Below, piece after piece: positions 1-7,878 of a stretch of 41,702 nt of DNA; within the stretch, counting starts at the first letter, position 1; every line of letters starts with the position of its first letter. Under the pieces are notes generated by a model. It saw nothing but the letters and a program-made list of their open reading frames with translations. It ran no database searches and was not told the origin of the DNA. The stretch spans positions 78,466-120,167 of the forward strand of contig NZ_LKPJ01000020.1 in the NCBI RefSeq assembly GCF_001443045.1. Reading direction: 5' to 3'. The position numbers and the translations under genes are program-made. This DNA comes from Burkholderia ambifaria (GTDB lineage: Bacteria > Pseudomonadota > Gammaproteobacteria > Burkholderiales > Burkholderiaceae).

Positions 1-264
1 CTCTGGCTCGACGAAGGCGAGAACTTCCGCCTGATCGACAAGCTGCAGAAAGAGGCGAAGTTCGACGGCGCAGAGGAAGTCGTGACGATCGACGGCCTGC
101 GCGTCGAGTACCCGGACGGCTTCGGCCTCGCGCGTTCGTCGAACACGACGCCGGTCGTCGTGATGCGGTTCGAATCGGAGACCAAGGAAGGGCTCGAGCG
201 CATCCAGGACGATTTCCGCCGCGTGCTGACGGCCGCGAAGCCGGACGTCGAGCTGCCGTTCTGA
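1..264 (+). CDS. Phosphomannomutase/phosphoglucomutase, C-terminal end (partial)
   Basis: Only the last 87 codons are in the window; the frame is open from base 1. The residues match the C-terminal domain of alpha-D-phosphohexomutases, including the phosphate-binding stretch with R-S-S-N-T-T-P (about codons 45-51) that contacts the sugar phosphate. The family interconverts mannose/glucose 6- and 1-phosphates for nucleotide-sugar, exopolysaccharide and LPS synthesis in the cytosol. The protein ends in a short Asp-Val-Glu-Leu-Pro-Phe tail, normal for the family. Whether it is a ManB/AlgC type or another hexomutase cannot be decided from this fragment. Confidence 0.85.
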   Translation, partial: LWLDEGENFRLIDKLQKEAKFDGAEEVVTIDGLRVEYPDGFGLARSSNTTPVVVMRFESETKEGLERIQDDFRRVLTAAKPDVELPF

Positions 265-395
265 GCGACGTACGCACGCTATTGTCGAATTGTCGACGCA
301 TCCGATACGTGCGGGGGCGGGTCCGTCGCGGCGCCGAGCGTTCGAACACGCGGGCCGCCGCAGACGCAACCGTCACCCGTCGACAACATAACGAA

Positions 396-426
396 CCGTT
401 CGGGACGAGCGTCCCGTTCGGCTTTT
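396..426 (+). terminator. Terminator-like hairpin in the H-NS leader
   Basis: A 6-bp stem, CGGGAC (401-406) with GTCCCG (411-416), has a GAGC loop. It is extended by CCG (396-398) pairing with CGG (419-421) across a small internal loop, and is followed by four T residues (423-426). It is the likely end of the hexomutase transcript. It sits only 30 bp before the H-NS start codon, so it may instead act in the H-NS leader. Confidence 0.5.
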
Positions 427-456
427 CAAGACGCCGGAACAATTTGGAGGAAAAGG

Positions 457-765
457 ATGTCGGGCTATCGCGAACTGAAGGCGCAAGCCGATGAACTGAT
501 GAGACGGGCCGAGGAAGCGAGACTGGCCGAACTCGAAACCGTGCTGCAGGAAGTCCGCAACCGTGTCGCCGAATACGGGTTGACGCCGAAGCAGATATTC
601 GGCCGCAAGGGGGGCGTGGGGAAGCCTGCAAGGCCAACGGTCACCGTAGCGCCGAAGTACCGCGATCCGAACACCGGAACGACATGGAGCGGGCGGGGGC
701 GCGAGCCCGCGTGGATCAAGGGAAAGCGCCGCGAGCGTTTCCTGATCGAGCACCAGGACGACTGA
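457..765 (+). CDS. H-NS family nucleoid-associated protein
   Basis: This 102-residue protein has the usual H-NS layout. The charged N-terminal helix (about 1-45, rich in Glu, Arg and Leu) is the oligomerisation part. A basic linker with G-R-K-G-G follows at about 49-54. The C-terminal DNA-binding domain (about 67-98) carries the typical K-Y-R-D-P, T-G-T-T-W-S-G-R-G and P-x-W-I motifs. Proteins of this class bind curved AT-rich DNA and silence transferred genes. The start is supported by GGAGG at 446-450. The gene stands alone between a hexomutase and a LysR gene. Burkholderia carry many such short paralogues, so this copy need not be the main H-NS. Confidence 0.9.
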   Translation: MSGYRELKAQADELMRRAEEARLAELETVLQEVRNRVAEYGLTPKQIFGRKGGVGKPARPTVTVAPKYRDPNTGTTWSGRGREPAWIKGKRRERFLIEHQDD

Positions 766-797
766 ACGGGCAATCGCGCGGCGCGCCGGTTGCTGGC

Positions 798-821
798 GCC
801 AACGCCAACGCCAACGCCAAC
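798..821 (+). repeat. Hexanucleotide repeat, four copies of GCCAAC
   Basis: Four perfect tandem copies of GCCAAC lie between the H-NS stop (765) and the LysR start (929). They fall outside both chosen reading frames, so copy changes would alter spacing upstream of the LysR gene rather than its protein. Confidence 0.8.
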
Positions 822-928
822 GCGTCGCCGAAGAGCGAGCACCTACAATGGAGGCGTCCGTCGGCCTGCGCTTCACCCTGACCTGGGTGACGCGCGGGCC
901 GATCCACCCGCGACCCTCCAAGGCCAAC

Positions 929-1843
929 ATGGAAATCAAATGGATCGAGGATTTCCTCGCGCTTGCTCAATATCAGAGCTTTTCCCGCGCGGCTGAATTT
1001 CGCAACGTCACGCAATCGGGTTTCAGCCGCCGCATTCAGTCGCTCGAGCAGTGGATCGGCGCCGAACTGATCGACCGCAGCAGCTTTCCGCCGGTGCTGA
1101 CGCCGGCGGGGCGCCTGTTTCGCGAGACTGCCGAGGACGTGCTCAGCCGCCTGTTCGACACGCGGGCCATCATCCGCACCGAGCAGCGGATCGCCGGCAA
1201 GAGCCTGCAGATCGCCGCGGGCCACACGATCGCGCTGAGCTTTCTGCCGGCCTGGCTCAAGGCGCTCGCCCCGCATTTCGGCGAGGTGCGGGCGCGCGTC
1301 ATTCCGACCAATGTCCATGACTCGATCCTGATGCTCGTCAACGGCAACTGCGAGCTCATGTTCGCCTATCACCATCCCGAGCTTCCGCTTCATCTCGACC
1401 CCGCGAAATACGAGCACCTGACCGTGGGCCTCGACACGTTGATGCCGGCGTGCCGGCCGAACCGCCATTCGGCGCCCGCGTTTCGCCTTCCCGGAACGAG
1501 ACAGAACCCGTTGCCGCTGATTTCCTATACGGAAACCAGCTACTTCGGTCGATGTCTCGCGCTGCTGCTCGGTCGTGCGTCGGACACGCCGGCCTTGCAA
1601 CTGCATTACGAGTCCGACATGGCCGAAGTGCTGAAAAAGCTCGTGATGGAAGGTGAGGGCGTCGCGTGGCTGCCCCGCAGCGCGATCGCCGCGGAACTGG
1701 CGGCCGGCGAGCTCGTGCCGGCCGGAGCGGCGGCGTGGAATCTGGACGTCGAGCTGCGCGTGTATCGCGACGTGTCGAACCGCAGCGACTTCCTGGACAC
1801 GCTCTGGCAGCATCTGCGCGCGGAGCCTGCCCGGCTAGGGTGA
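929..1843 (+). CDS. LysR family transcriptional regulator
   Basis: The protein has 304 residues. An N-terminal winged helix-turn-helix (about 1-60, with F-S-R-A-A-E-F-R-N-V-T-Q-S-G-F-S-R-R-I) is followed by a periplasmic-binding-protein-like effector domain (about 90-295). The ATG at 929 starts the family-typical W-I-E-D-F-L-A-L-A sequence; the frame stays open upstream to 848, but the extra residues do not look like LysR. It lies 184 bp upstream of, and parallel to, the DAACS carrier and racemase genes, and probably controls them in response to an acidic amino acid or dicarboxylate. The ligand is inferred from context only. Confidence 0.88.
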   Translation: MEIKWIEDFLALAQYQSFSRAAEFRNVTQSGFSRRIQSLEQWIGAELIDRSSFPPVLTPAGRLFRETAEDVLSRLFDTRAIIRTEQRIAGKSLQIAAGHTIALSFLPAWLKALAPHFGEVRARVIPTNVHDSILMLVNGNCELMFAYHHPELPLHLDPAKYEHLTVGLDTLMPACRPNRHSAPAFRLPGTRQNPLPLISYTETSYFGRCLALLLGRASDTPALQLHYESDMAEVLKKLVMEGEGVAWLPRSAIAAELAAGELVPAGAAAWNLDVELRVYRDVSNRSDFLDTLWQHLRAEPARLG

Positions 1844-2027
1844 GCAAGGGTTTTCCCGCCTTATGCGGAACTCGCATACCGCCATGTTGCACCGGCATCA
1901 CGAAGTTTTTGACCATCCCTACCATTCGTTCCAGCGGCAACCGTGACGCGTGACCGGCGTCGCGCGGCCTTCTTCGCAGCGCTCGTTCGCCTCCCGGCGG
2001 CCGGGCGTCACCCAAGGACGAATGGAC

Positions 2028-3302
2028 ATGAAAAATCGCCTTACCCTGAGCATTGCAATCGGCATGATCCTCGGTGTCGTCGCCGGTTATGCGTGCCACA
2101 CCAGCATAGCGGACCCGGCCACGCTCAAAGCGGTCGCCGGCTACTTCTCGATCGTCACCGATATCTTCCTGCGCCTGATCAAGATGATCATTGCGCCGCT
2201 GGTGTTCGTGACGCTCGTGTCCGGCCTGGCCGGCATGGACAGCGGCGAAGACGTCGGCCGCATCGGCCTGCGTTCGATCGGATGGTTCATCTGTGCGTCG
2301 CTGCTTTCGTTGAGCCTGGGCCTCGTCATGGCCAATGCGCTGCAGCCGGGCGCGGGCCTGAACCTCACGGAGACCGCCGGCGAGGTCAACACCGGATTGA
2401 ACACCGCTGCCCTGAACGCCCGGGACGTGATCACGCATGCGTTCCCGACCAGCCTGCTCGACGCGATGGCGCGCAACGACATCCTGCAGATCCTGGTGTT
2501 CTCGATCTTTCTCGGCGTCGCGCTGAGTGCGCTGAAGCACGACAAGCGCGTCGGCGTCGTGATCCAGTCGATCGACGGCATGGTGCCGGTGATGCTGCGC
2601 CTGACGAACTACGTGATGCGCGCGGCGCCGCTCGGCGTATTCGGTGCGATCGCTTCGTCGGTCACGCTGCGCGGGCTCGACGTGATCGTCACGTATGGCA
2701 AGCTGATCGGCGCGTTCTACCTCGGCTTGCTCGTGCTCTGGATGATCCTGATCGGCGTCGGCTACGTGTTTCTCGGGCGGCGCGTCGGCAGCCTGCTGAA
2801 GGCCGTACGCGAACCCGCGCTGATCGCATTCTCGACCGCGAGCAGTGAGGCCGCCTATCCGCGCCTGACCGAGCAGCTCGAGAAGTTCGGCGTCGACAAG
2901 AAGGTCGTGGGCTTCACGCTGCCGCTCGGTTACGCGTTCAACCTCGACGGCTCGATGATGTATCAGGCGTTTGCGGCCATCTTCATCGCGCAGGCGTTTG
3001 GCGTGCACATGCCGTTGTCGCAGCAGGTCTTCATGCTGCTCGTGCTGATGTTGAGCAGCAAGGGCATGGCGAGCGTGCCGCGCGGCTCGGTGGTGGTGGT
3101 TGCGGCGGTCGCGCCGATGTTCCATCTGCCGGCGGCCGGCGTCGCGATGGTCCTGGCGATCGACCAGATCCTCGACATGGGCCGCACGATGACGAACGTG
3201 ATCGGCAACAGCGTGGCGACGGCGGTGATCGCGAAGTGGGAAGGCCGGCGTGCCGCGAAGCCGGAAGGCGCCGTATTCGACCAGCCGGAGCTGAACGCAT
3301 GA
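2028..3302 (+). CDS. Dicarboxylate/amino acid:cation symporter (DAACS family)
   Basis: A 424-residue integral membrane carrier of the GltP/DctA superfamily. The hydrophobic segments and family hallmarks are present: the serine-rich re-entrant loop F-S-T-A-S-S-E-A-A-Y-P, the G-Y-A-F-N-L-D-G-S-M-M-Y motif, and the C-terminal D-M-G-R-T-M-T-N-V-I-G-N substrate/cation site. Two ATGs compete, at 2022 and 2028. AAGGA at 2014-2018 is correctly spaced only for 2028, so that start is used. The stop overlaps the next start (ATGA at 3299-3302), so carrier and racemase are translationally coupled. It likely imports aspartate, glutamate or a related dicarboxylate with protons or sodium; the exact substrate is unknown. 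Confidence 0.88.
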   Translation: MKNRLTLSIAIGMILGVVAGYACHTSIADPATLKAVAGYFSIVTDIFLRLIKMIIAPLVFVTLVSGLAGMDSGEDVGRIGLRSIGWFICASLLSLSLGLVMANALQPGAGLNLTETAGEVNTGLNTAALNARDVITHAFPTSLLDAMARNDILQILVFSIFLGVALSALKHDKRVGVVIQSIDGMVPVMLRLTNYVMRAAPLGVFGAIASSVTLRGLDVIVTYGKLIGAFYLGLLVLWMILIGVGYVFLGRRVGSLLKAVREPALIAFSTASSEAAYPRLTEQLEKFGVDKKVVGFTLPLGYAFNLDGSMMYQAFAAIFIAQAFGVHMPLSQQVFMLLVLMLSSKGMASVPRGSVVVVAAVAPMFHLPAAGVAMVLAIDQILDMGRTMTNVIGNSVATAVIAKWEGRRAAKPEGAVFDQPELNA

Positions 3303-4759
3303 TGCGCACGGATAGCGGGAATGCGCGGCGGAAATTCGGCGTGGTCGGCGGTCTCGGGCCGCTGGGGAGCGCCGACGTGTTCTTCAAGATGGTGAAGGCG
3401 ACGCCTGCGTCGTCCGACGAGGAGCACGACGAAGTGATCTTCGAGCAATACCCGTTCAAGGGCTCGGGGTCGGGCAGTGCGGCGACCATCGAGCGCAAGC
3501 TGTACGTGTTCGACATGATCCGGTCGTTCGAGCAGCGTGGCGTGACGACGGTCGTGCTGCCGTGTTTCCTGAGCCATACGTTCATCGACGAGCTGAAGGC
3601 GAATACGCGCCTGCCGATCGTCGATATCGTCGAAGCGGTTCGCAGCCACGTGCGGCGCAAGTATCCCGACGCGACGCGCATCGGCGTGCTCGTTTCCGAC
3701 TACGTGCGCGACAAGCGGCTCTTCGACACCTATTTCGCGTCACCGCCATTCGAAGTCGTCTATCCGCGGCCGCACGAAGGTGTCGATCTCGTGACCGAGG
3801 CCATCTACGGATCGGACGGCATCAAGCGCGGCAATCTTCGGGGCCGGCCGGTCGAGCTGCTGCGCCGCGCCTGCGAGGATCTCGTCGATCAGGGCGTGCA
3901 GGTCATCGTTCCGGGGCTGACCGAGATCGCGCTCGTCGCGGACGAAATCGGTTCGCAGCGCGTGCCGCTCGTGGATTCGAACCTCGCGTATGCGCAGTAC
4001 GCGGTGACCGGGCAGCCGGGTTCGCGCACGGCGCCGTTCAAGATCGGCGTGGTCGGCGGCGTGGGTCCGGCCGCGACGGTCGATTTCCTGGACAAGATCG
4101 TGCGCAACACGCCGGCGTCGCGCGATCAGGACCATATCAAGCTGCTGGTCGAACAGAATCCGCAGATTCCCGACCGGACGGAGAACCTGGTCGGCACCGG
4201 TGCGGACCCGACGATCTCCCTGTACGCGACCTGCAAGAAGCTGGAAGACGGCGATGCCGACATCATCGCGATTCCATGCAACACCGCGCATGCATTCGTC
4301 GAACGGATTCAGCCTTATCTCGGCATTCCGATCGTCAACATGCTGACGGTCACGGTCGCCCACCTGCGCGATACCTATCCGGCGCTGCGGGAGGTGGGCG
4401 TGCTGGCGACGTCGGGCACGATCGAAAGTGGCGTGTACAAGCGGGCGCTGGCGTCGCAAGGCCTTCGGCAAGTGGCGCCGGCGCCGGCGTTGCAGGCGCG
4501 CGTGATGGAGGCGATCTACGGAAAGCAGGGCGTCAAGGCCGGCTTTACGACCGGACAGTGCGAGGAGGATATCGGTGCGGCCGTCGAGGCGTTGATTGCC
4601 GAAGGCGTGAGCGTGATCGTGCTCGGATGTACCGAACTGCCGATCCTGTTGCCGGGCGGCGAATATGTGGCGCGCAACGGGAGTCGGGCAACGCTGGTCG
4701 ATCCGACCGAAGTGCTTGCCCGCGCGTGCATTGGTTATGCGACGGCGGGCGGTGGCTGA
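3299..4759 (+). CDS. Two-domain aspartate/glutamate racemase family protein
   Basis: This 486-residue protein is a tandem fusion of two Asp/Glu racemase domains (about 12-235 and 243-480); single-domain members are about 230 residues. Each copy opens with a K-(F/I)-G-V-V-G-G-(L/V)-G-P motif. The C-terminal copy has both expected catalytic cysteines, in I-P-C-N-T-A-H and L-G-C-T-E-L. The N-terminal copy keeps the first (L-P-C-F-L-S-H), but the second site reads P-G-L-T-E-I, so that cysteine is missing. The likely cytosolic role is cofactor-independent interconversion of D- and L-acidic amino acids in the C-terminal half, with a structural or altered N-terminal half. It is coupled to the upstream carrier by a 4-bp overlap. 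Confidence 0.85.
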   Translation: MMRTDSGNARRKFGVVGGLGPLGSADVFFKMVKATPASSDEEHDEVIFEQYPFKGSGSGSAATIERKLYVFDMIRSFEQRGVTTVVLPCFLSHTFIDELKANTRLPIVDIVEAVRSHVRRKYPDATRIGVLVSDYVRDKRLFDTYFASPPFEVVYPRPHEGVDLVTEAIYGSDGIKRGNLRGRPVELLRRACEDLVDQGVQVIVPGLTEIALVADEIGSQRVPLVDSNLAYAQYAVTGQPGSRTAPFKIGVVGGVGPAATVDFLDKIVRNTPASRDQDHIKLLVEQNPQIPDRTENLVGTGADPTISLYATCKKLEDGDADIIAIPCNTAHAFVERIQPYLGIPIVNMLTVTVAHLRDTYPALREVGVLATSGTIESGVYKRALASQGLRQVAPAPALQARVMEAIYGKQGVKAGFTTGQCEEDIGAAVEALIAEGVSVIVLGCTELPILLPGGEYVARNGSRATLVDPTEVLARACIGYATAGGG

Positions 4760-4843
4760 GTCGGTTCCTGTTTGGGGAGGGCGTTGATGATGAGGTTGGC
4801 GCCCGCCGGGTTCGAGGCACGGTTCAGGCGCGTCGGCGTCGCA

Positions 4844-5821
4844 TCAGGTTCTGCCCGCATCACCTGCACCCGGCCCGGCCGGGCGCGTGATGAAATGGCG
4901 TCCGGACGAGGGCGCCGCTGCGTCATCCCGGTACGAGGAAAATGCGTAGTTCAGCAACCGGGCCGCATCCGATATTCTTGCTGCGGCAGTGGGCGCGCCC
5001 AGGACCACCGCGAACACGCGGCGCTTCATCGTGGGGGCTGCCTGCAATCGGCTCGCGGTCGCGACGATGCAATATCCGGCGGCCGCCGTGTGTCCCGTCT
5101 TCAGGCCGTCCACGGACGGATCCATGCCAAGCAGCCAGTTCTTGTTGCGCTTCTCGAATTTTCCGTAGGAGAAGCGCTGCTCGGATGAGTACCCGTAGTA
5201 TTCCGGGAAGTCTCGCGTGAGACGGAGTGCCAGCGTGGACAGATCGCGAGCGGTCGAATGGTTACCCGGTGTCGTGATGCCTGACGGCGTGGTGAAACGG
5301 GTGTGCTGCATGCCGATCTGCCGCGCCGTGTCGTTCATCCGTTGCTCGAAACCGGCCGGCGAGCCGCCGACCCGCTCGGCCAGCACCAGCGCCGCATCGT
5401 TCGCCGACGCGACGATCAGGCCCTGGACCAGGCGCCTGACCGTGACGCGCTGTCCGGGGACGAGATACATCCGGGCTTCGTCGCTGCCGACTTCCGCTAC
5501 ATCGGACACGCCGACCGTGACCTTTTCGTCCCAGCTCAGGGTTCCGTCGCGCAACGCACGAAGCACGATATATGCGGTCATGAGCTTGGTGAGCGACGCG
5601 GGCTGACGTTCCGCGTCCGCGTTGTGCTCGGCGAGGATCTGTTCGGACGCACCGTCGACGACGAGCCATGACACGGCTTGAATGTTCGGCGGTGCAGGCG
5701 CAGGTGCAGGTGCGGGCGCGGCTTCGGCCAGTGCTGTCAGACAGGCGGTAATGGCAGCCAGCAAGCGGGGGAAGCGCAGGCGTGAATGGAATCGTCGTGT
5801 CGTATGCCGAATAACCTGCAT
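4844..5821 (-). CDS. D-alanyl-D-alanine carboxypeptidase/endopeptidase (S11 family), short form
   Basis: A 325-residue penicillin-binding protein of peptidase family S11. A signal peptide ends around residue 34, followed by an Ala-Pro repeat (about 35-44). The three active-site motifs are intact: S76-L-T-K79, S139-A-N141 and K241-T-G243. Family members trim the terminal D-Ala of peptidoglycan pentapeptides, or cut cross-links, in the periplasm. The protein ends soon after the catalytic domain and lacks the beta-rich C-terminal domain and amphipathic anchor of DacA/DacC (about 390-400 residues), so it may be a soluble periplasmic enzyme more like PbpG in size. It is convergent with the racemase gene. 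Confidence 0.88.
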   Translation of the reverse strand: MQVIRHTTRRFHSRLRFPRLLAAITACLTALAEAAPAPAPAPAPPNIQAVSWLVVDGASEQILAEHNADAERQPASLTKLMTAYIVLRALRDGTLSWDEKVTVGVSDVAEVGSDEARMYLVPGQRVTVRRLVQGLIVASANDAALVLAERVGGSPAGFEQRMNDTARQIGMQHTRFTTPSGITTPGNHSTARDLSTLALRLTRDFPEYYGYSSEQRFSYGKFEKRNKNWLLGMDPSVDGLKTGHTAAAGYCIVATASRLQAAPTMKRRVFAVVLGAPTAAARISDAARLLNYAFSSYRDDAAAPSSGRHFITRPAGPGAGDAGRT

Positions 5822-6041
5822 GGGAATGTGAGTCGTGACGGGTAGGGCTGATCGGGCGTCGAGCGGATGTGTCGACGGGGAGCGTCTGGCGTGACGTATC
5901 GCGACAGGATTCGCGGACGCCGATCATAAGCGACGACGCGGCGCGTGCGATGCCGTGTCGGCATCGCGTGATGCGTGAGCGGCATACGACCTCGAACGCG
6001 CGGGCCGTACGCCGTAACGACACGCACCCGCGGAGCGTCGT

Positions 6042-6785
6042 TCAGCGTGCGCTGTCGATGATCGAGCCGCCGTCCGGCGTGAGGCTGTAGCCGGTCAGGA
6101 ACTGTGCGTCCTTGCTGGCGAGAAACAGGACGACCGGCGCGATGTCGTCGTCGGGTGTGCCGAAACGCCCCAGCGGGTTGGTCGGTGGCGGCACGTTGGC
6201 GTTCTCGCTCCACGTCTGCGCCAACGGCAACAGGTTGTTGACCGTGATCCGGTCAGCGGCCCATTCGCGCGCGGCGGTTCTCGTCAGCGCGCGTACCGCT
6301 TCTTTGGCCATGTTGTACGGACCGTATCCCGCGAGACCCATGACGCCGGCCATCGAGCCGAAGTTGATCACTCGCCCTTCGCCGCTCGCTTTCAGGTGCG
6401 GGTAAGCCGCCTGCATCATCCTCAGGTACGCGATGGGTCCGAGATCGAAGTTTCTTTGCAGTTTCTCCACCGATAACTCGGCGATCGAGGAGAACGGCAC
6501 GGACGGATCGAACGCATTGTTCACGAGTATGTCGATGCCGCCGCACGTCGTGGCGACCTTGTCGACGGCGGCGTTGATCTGATCGGCGCTGCCGAGATCG
6601 CAAGGGACGCCGAGCGCATGGCCGCCGGCGGCCTCGATGTCGGCGACAACCGCATCGACGTTGGCCGACGTGAGCGACACGACCGCTACCGTTGCGCCTT
6701 CGGCGGCGAACCGTTTCGCGATGGCGCGGCCGATGCCTCGGCCTGCGCCCGTTACGATGGCAATTTTCCCGTTGAGTCGGGCCAT
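6042..6785 (-). CDS. SDR family NAD(P)-dependent oxidoreductase
   Basis: A 247-residue classical short-chain dehydrogenase. The Rossmann motif T-G-A-G-R-G-I-G is at 12-19, an N-N-A-F variant of the N-N-A-G motif at 89-92, and the catalytic triad is S144, Y157 and K161 in a normal Y-x3-K arrangement. The substrate is unknown. It lies 11 bp downstream of the DoxX-like gene and is almost certainly co-transcribed with it. Such SDR/DoxX pairs are often controlled by a divergent HxlR or TetR gene; here the divergent HxlR gene is disrupted. Confidence 0.9.
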   Translation of the reverse strand: MARLNGKIAIVTGAGRGIGRAIAKRFAAEGATVAVVSLTSANVDAVVADIEAAGGHALGVPCDLGSADQINAAVDKVATTCGGIDILVNNAFDPSVPFSSIAELSVEKLQRNFDLGPIAYLRMMQAAYPHLKASGEGRVINFGSMAGVMGLAGYGPYNMAKEAVRALTRTAAREWAADRITVNNLLPLAQTWSENANVPPPTNPLGRFGTPDDDIAPVVLFLASKDAQFLTGYSLTPDGGSIIDSAR

Positions 6786-6796
6786 GACGTTCTCCT

Positions 6797-7204
6797 TTAG
6801 CTGACGGTTGCATGACGCGTCGTCGCGACCATGCCGTACGGTGACGGGATGTCACGCGCCGCGTTTTGCGTGGTGAATGAAACGACGAGACAGACGAGGG
6901 CGGCCGCTGCCGGCAGTGCGCCGCGTGGCTTGCGAACACCGATGTGTGCGAGTGCGGAAAGCAGCAGGTGATAGAAGATGCCCGCGTACGCGAGATCGCT
7001 GAGCGGTACGCCGACACGCGTCAGGATGACCGCTATGGCGGCGATCTTCACGACGATCAGGAGCGGCACGAGATACGCGGGATAGCCGAATTCGACGAGG
7101 GTTTTACGGACCCAATCCCGCTTGACGATGTAGAGCGTTGCGGATGCCAGATAGAGCAGCGACAGCAATGCGGTGCTGATCCAGTATGCGAGATTTTCAG
7201 CCAT
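6797..7204 (-). CDS. DoxX-like integral membrane protein
   Basis: The protein has 135 residues with about four hydrophobic helices (roughly 8-28, 43-65, 70-90 and 96-115), the topology of the DoxX family. The ATG at 7204 gives the family-like M-A-E-N-L-A-Y-W-I start and has AGGAA upstream; the frame runs on to 7342, but that extension would cross the divergent promoter region. DoxX-like proteins are linked to quinone-associated redox reactions and stress resistance, though biochemical roles are poorly defined. First gene of a two-gene unit with the SDR. Confidence 0.82.
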   Translation of the reverse strand: MAENLAYWISTALLSLLYLASATLYIVKRDWVRKTLVEFGYPAYLVPLLIVVKIAAIAVILTRVGVPLSDLAYAGIFYHLLLSALAHIGVRKPRGALPAAAALVCLVVSFTTQNAARDIPSPYGMVATTRHATVS

Positions 7205-7300
7205 TTGTTGCGGGTTCCTGAGTTTCGTCGATCTCGACTTGGCGCAAGAATGTCGTCTAAGATGAAATCCCGCAAGTAGGATGATTTTCTGTCTGTTGGT

Positions 7301-7696
7301 ATGGAAAAGATGACTAATGATGCCGACGAAGTGAATATGCACGATGAAATGAGACGCGCATTCTCGCTGCTTTCCGGCAAGTGGAAGCTGGAGATCATGT
7401 GGCTGCTCAATCAGCGTGTCTATTGATTTGGAGAACTACGAAAAGCGATTCCCGGCATCACGCAACACATGCTGACCGCTCAACTACGCGAATTGGAATC
7501 GGACGGCTTGATTACCCGTACGGTGTTCGCGGAAGTTCCGCCGCGCGTCGAATACGGAATCACCGCAAAGGCGCGCGGTCTCGGGCCGACGATGGAGGCG
7601 TTGACGGCATGGTGGAACGAGTACGGGCGTACCGTGCCGGCCAAGCCGTCGACGCGCGGACGCAAGGCCAGTTCCGCCAAGGTGAAGCCGGAGTGA
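7301..7696 (+). pseudogene. HxlR family transcriptional regulator broken by an in-frame TGA
   Basis: Reading from ATG 7301, a convincing HxlR winged-helix protein appears: S-G-K-W-K-L-E-I-M-W-L-L, then R-V-Y, a TGA at 7424-7426 (codon 42), then F-G-E-L-R-K-A-I-P-G-I-T-Q-H-M-L-T in the same frame to the stop at 7694-7696. HxlR proteins commonly have Arg at the stop position, so one C-to-T change (CGA to TGA) would explain it. No frameshift is needed. Internal initiation at ATG 7469 could give only a 75-residue C-terminal part lacking the start of the DNA-binding domain. It is divergent from the DoxX/SDR pair it presumably controlled. A sequencing error or readthrough cannot be excluded. Confidence 0.85.
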
Positions 7697-7733
7697 TCTG
7701 GCGCGTTTTCCCGCATTCGGCTTGCTCGTGGAA

Positions 7734-7753
7734 AACTGTATGAATATACAGTA
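7734..7753 (+). promoter_or_regulatory. LexA (SOS) box
   Basis: CTGT (7736-7739), eight bases, then ACAG (7748-7751) is a perfect CTGT-N8-ACAG LexA operator with an AT-rich centre, the form used in gamma- and beta-proteobacteria. It ends 125 bp before the UvrA-like start and lies just past the HxlR remnant, so it should make the UvrA-like gene DNA-damage inducible. Confidence 0.85.
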
Positions 7754-7878
7754 TAGTATCCGTCGAACTCGAGCCGCGCGGGCATGATCCATGCGGCCCG
7801 TGCGCCGCGCCTGCGGGCATCCGCCGCAGCGTTCCGGCACCGTGAATTCCGGCTAACTCATTCAGACGGGCAGGCAAA

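Noticed and set aside
5691..5720. GGTGCA/GGCGCA-type repeat considered as a phase-variable tract
   Set aside because: The units are imperfect and simply encode the Ala-Pro linker of the S11 peptidase; slippage is less likely than in the perfect repeats.
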